From Maribacter sp. PR1 (GTDB taxonomy: Bacteria; Bacteroidota; Bacteroidia; Flavobacteriales; Flavobacteriaceae), in NCBI RefSeq assembly GCF_028464145.1, contig NZ_JAQPCG010000006.1:248001-312000 (forward strand): a stretch of 64,000 bases of DNA, written 5' to 3'. This document shows, piece after piece, positions 63,949-64,000 of this stretch. Numbering within the stretch: the first letter of the stretch is position 1; the number at the start of each line of letters is the position of its first letter. A program made the translations under genes and the position numbers. The notes beneath the pieces were generated by a model. The model did no database searches, was not told the DNA's origin, and was given only the letters and a program-made list of their open reading frames with translations.

Positions 63949-64000
63949 ATTTATTGATATGCCCGGTTACTGGCAAAGAGTGGTCTTGTTTTAAATGCTA
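63949..64000. other. Right-edge non-coding end
   Basis: The last 52 bases after the acs stop show no start of another gene and no clear hairpin. Confidence 0.5.

Overview
The window is AT-rich chromosomal DNA from a Gram-negative member of the phylum Bacteroidota, most likely family Flavobacteriaceae. The evidence is a SusC/SusD pair, a giant surface protein with a type IX secretion type B C-terminal domain, BshA of bacillithiol synthesis, flavobacterial families (DUF4159, THUMP-like methyltransferase, OmpA with a coiled coil), and promoters of the TAnnTTTG type rather than TATAAT. I count 42 protein genes, one of them cut by the left edge. I see no tRNA, rRNA, CRISPR array, insertion sequence or prophage. 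Coding density is high and only one gap exceeds 300 bases (29308-29694).

Layout. (1) 1-2776, minus strand: an AMP-dependent ligase (partial), an acyl carrier protein, a metallophosphoesterase and an ATP-grasp ligase, which look like the edge of a surface-glycan or small-molecule biosynthesis cluster. (2) 2819-13655, minus strand: an envelope and housekeeping run with an OmpA-like protein, a PrcB-like lipoprotein, BshA, a GH3/beta-lactamase fusion, a conserved short protein, two iron-sulfur redox proteins, an MlaD-type protein and a SPOR-like amidase. (3) 13800-16929, plus strand: LptD-like protein and RidA. (4) 16931-24480, minus strand: GlcNAc-type kinase, GAPDH, 6-phosphofructokinase and TamB. 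(5) 24565-29307, plus strand: TsaD, RsmE, a DUF4159 protein, an AI-2E-type permease and a methyltransferase. (6) 29695-40016, plus strand: a SusC/SusD locus followed by two FG-GAP/VCBS lipoproteins, one with a haem c motif, then a convergent lipoprotein esterase. (7) 40859-49459, minus strand: a 2866-residue SprB-repeat adhesin. (8) 49597-50718: a PQQ-type sugar dehydrogenase lipoprotein. (9) 50733-59945: a peptidoglycan-recycling locus. (10) 59990-63948: a two-subunit sodium:solute symporter and acetyl-CoA synthetase.

The most coherent functional unit is region 9. MurQ and a DeoR-family regulator run divergently from NagB fused to a PIG-L deacetylase, a GHL10 (DUF187) lipoprotein glycosidase, an AmpG-like permease, a NagZ-type GH3 enzyme and AnmK. 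Together these would cut, import and break down anhydro-muropeptides to fructose-6-phosphate, ammonia, lactate and acetate. Acetate could be used by the symporter/Acs genes that follow on the same strand, and fructose-6-phosphate by the PfkA/GAPDH genes elsewhere in the window. Two exact 13-base direct repeats in the shared promoter region are the likely operator of the DeoR-type regulator.

Other points of interest are the SusCD locus without any carbohydrate-active enzyme, a leader-sequence motif shared by two of its genes, a terminator-like hairpin directly in front of a start codon inside the recycling operon, and the unresolved start of tamB, whose likely N-terminal coding sequence overlaps the tsaD promoter.
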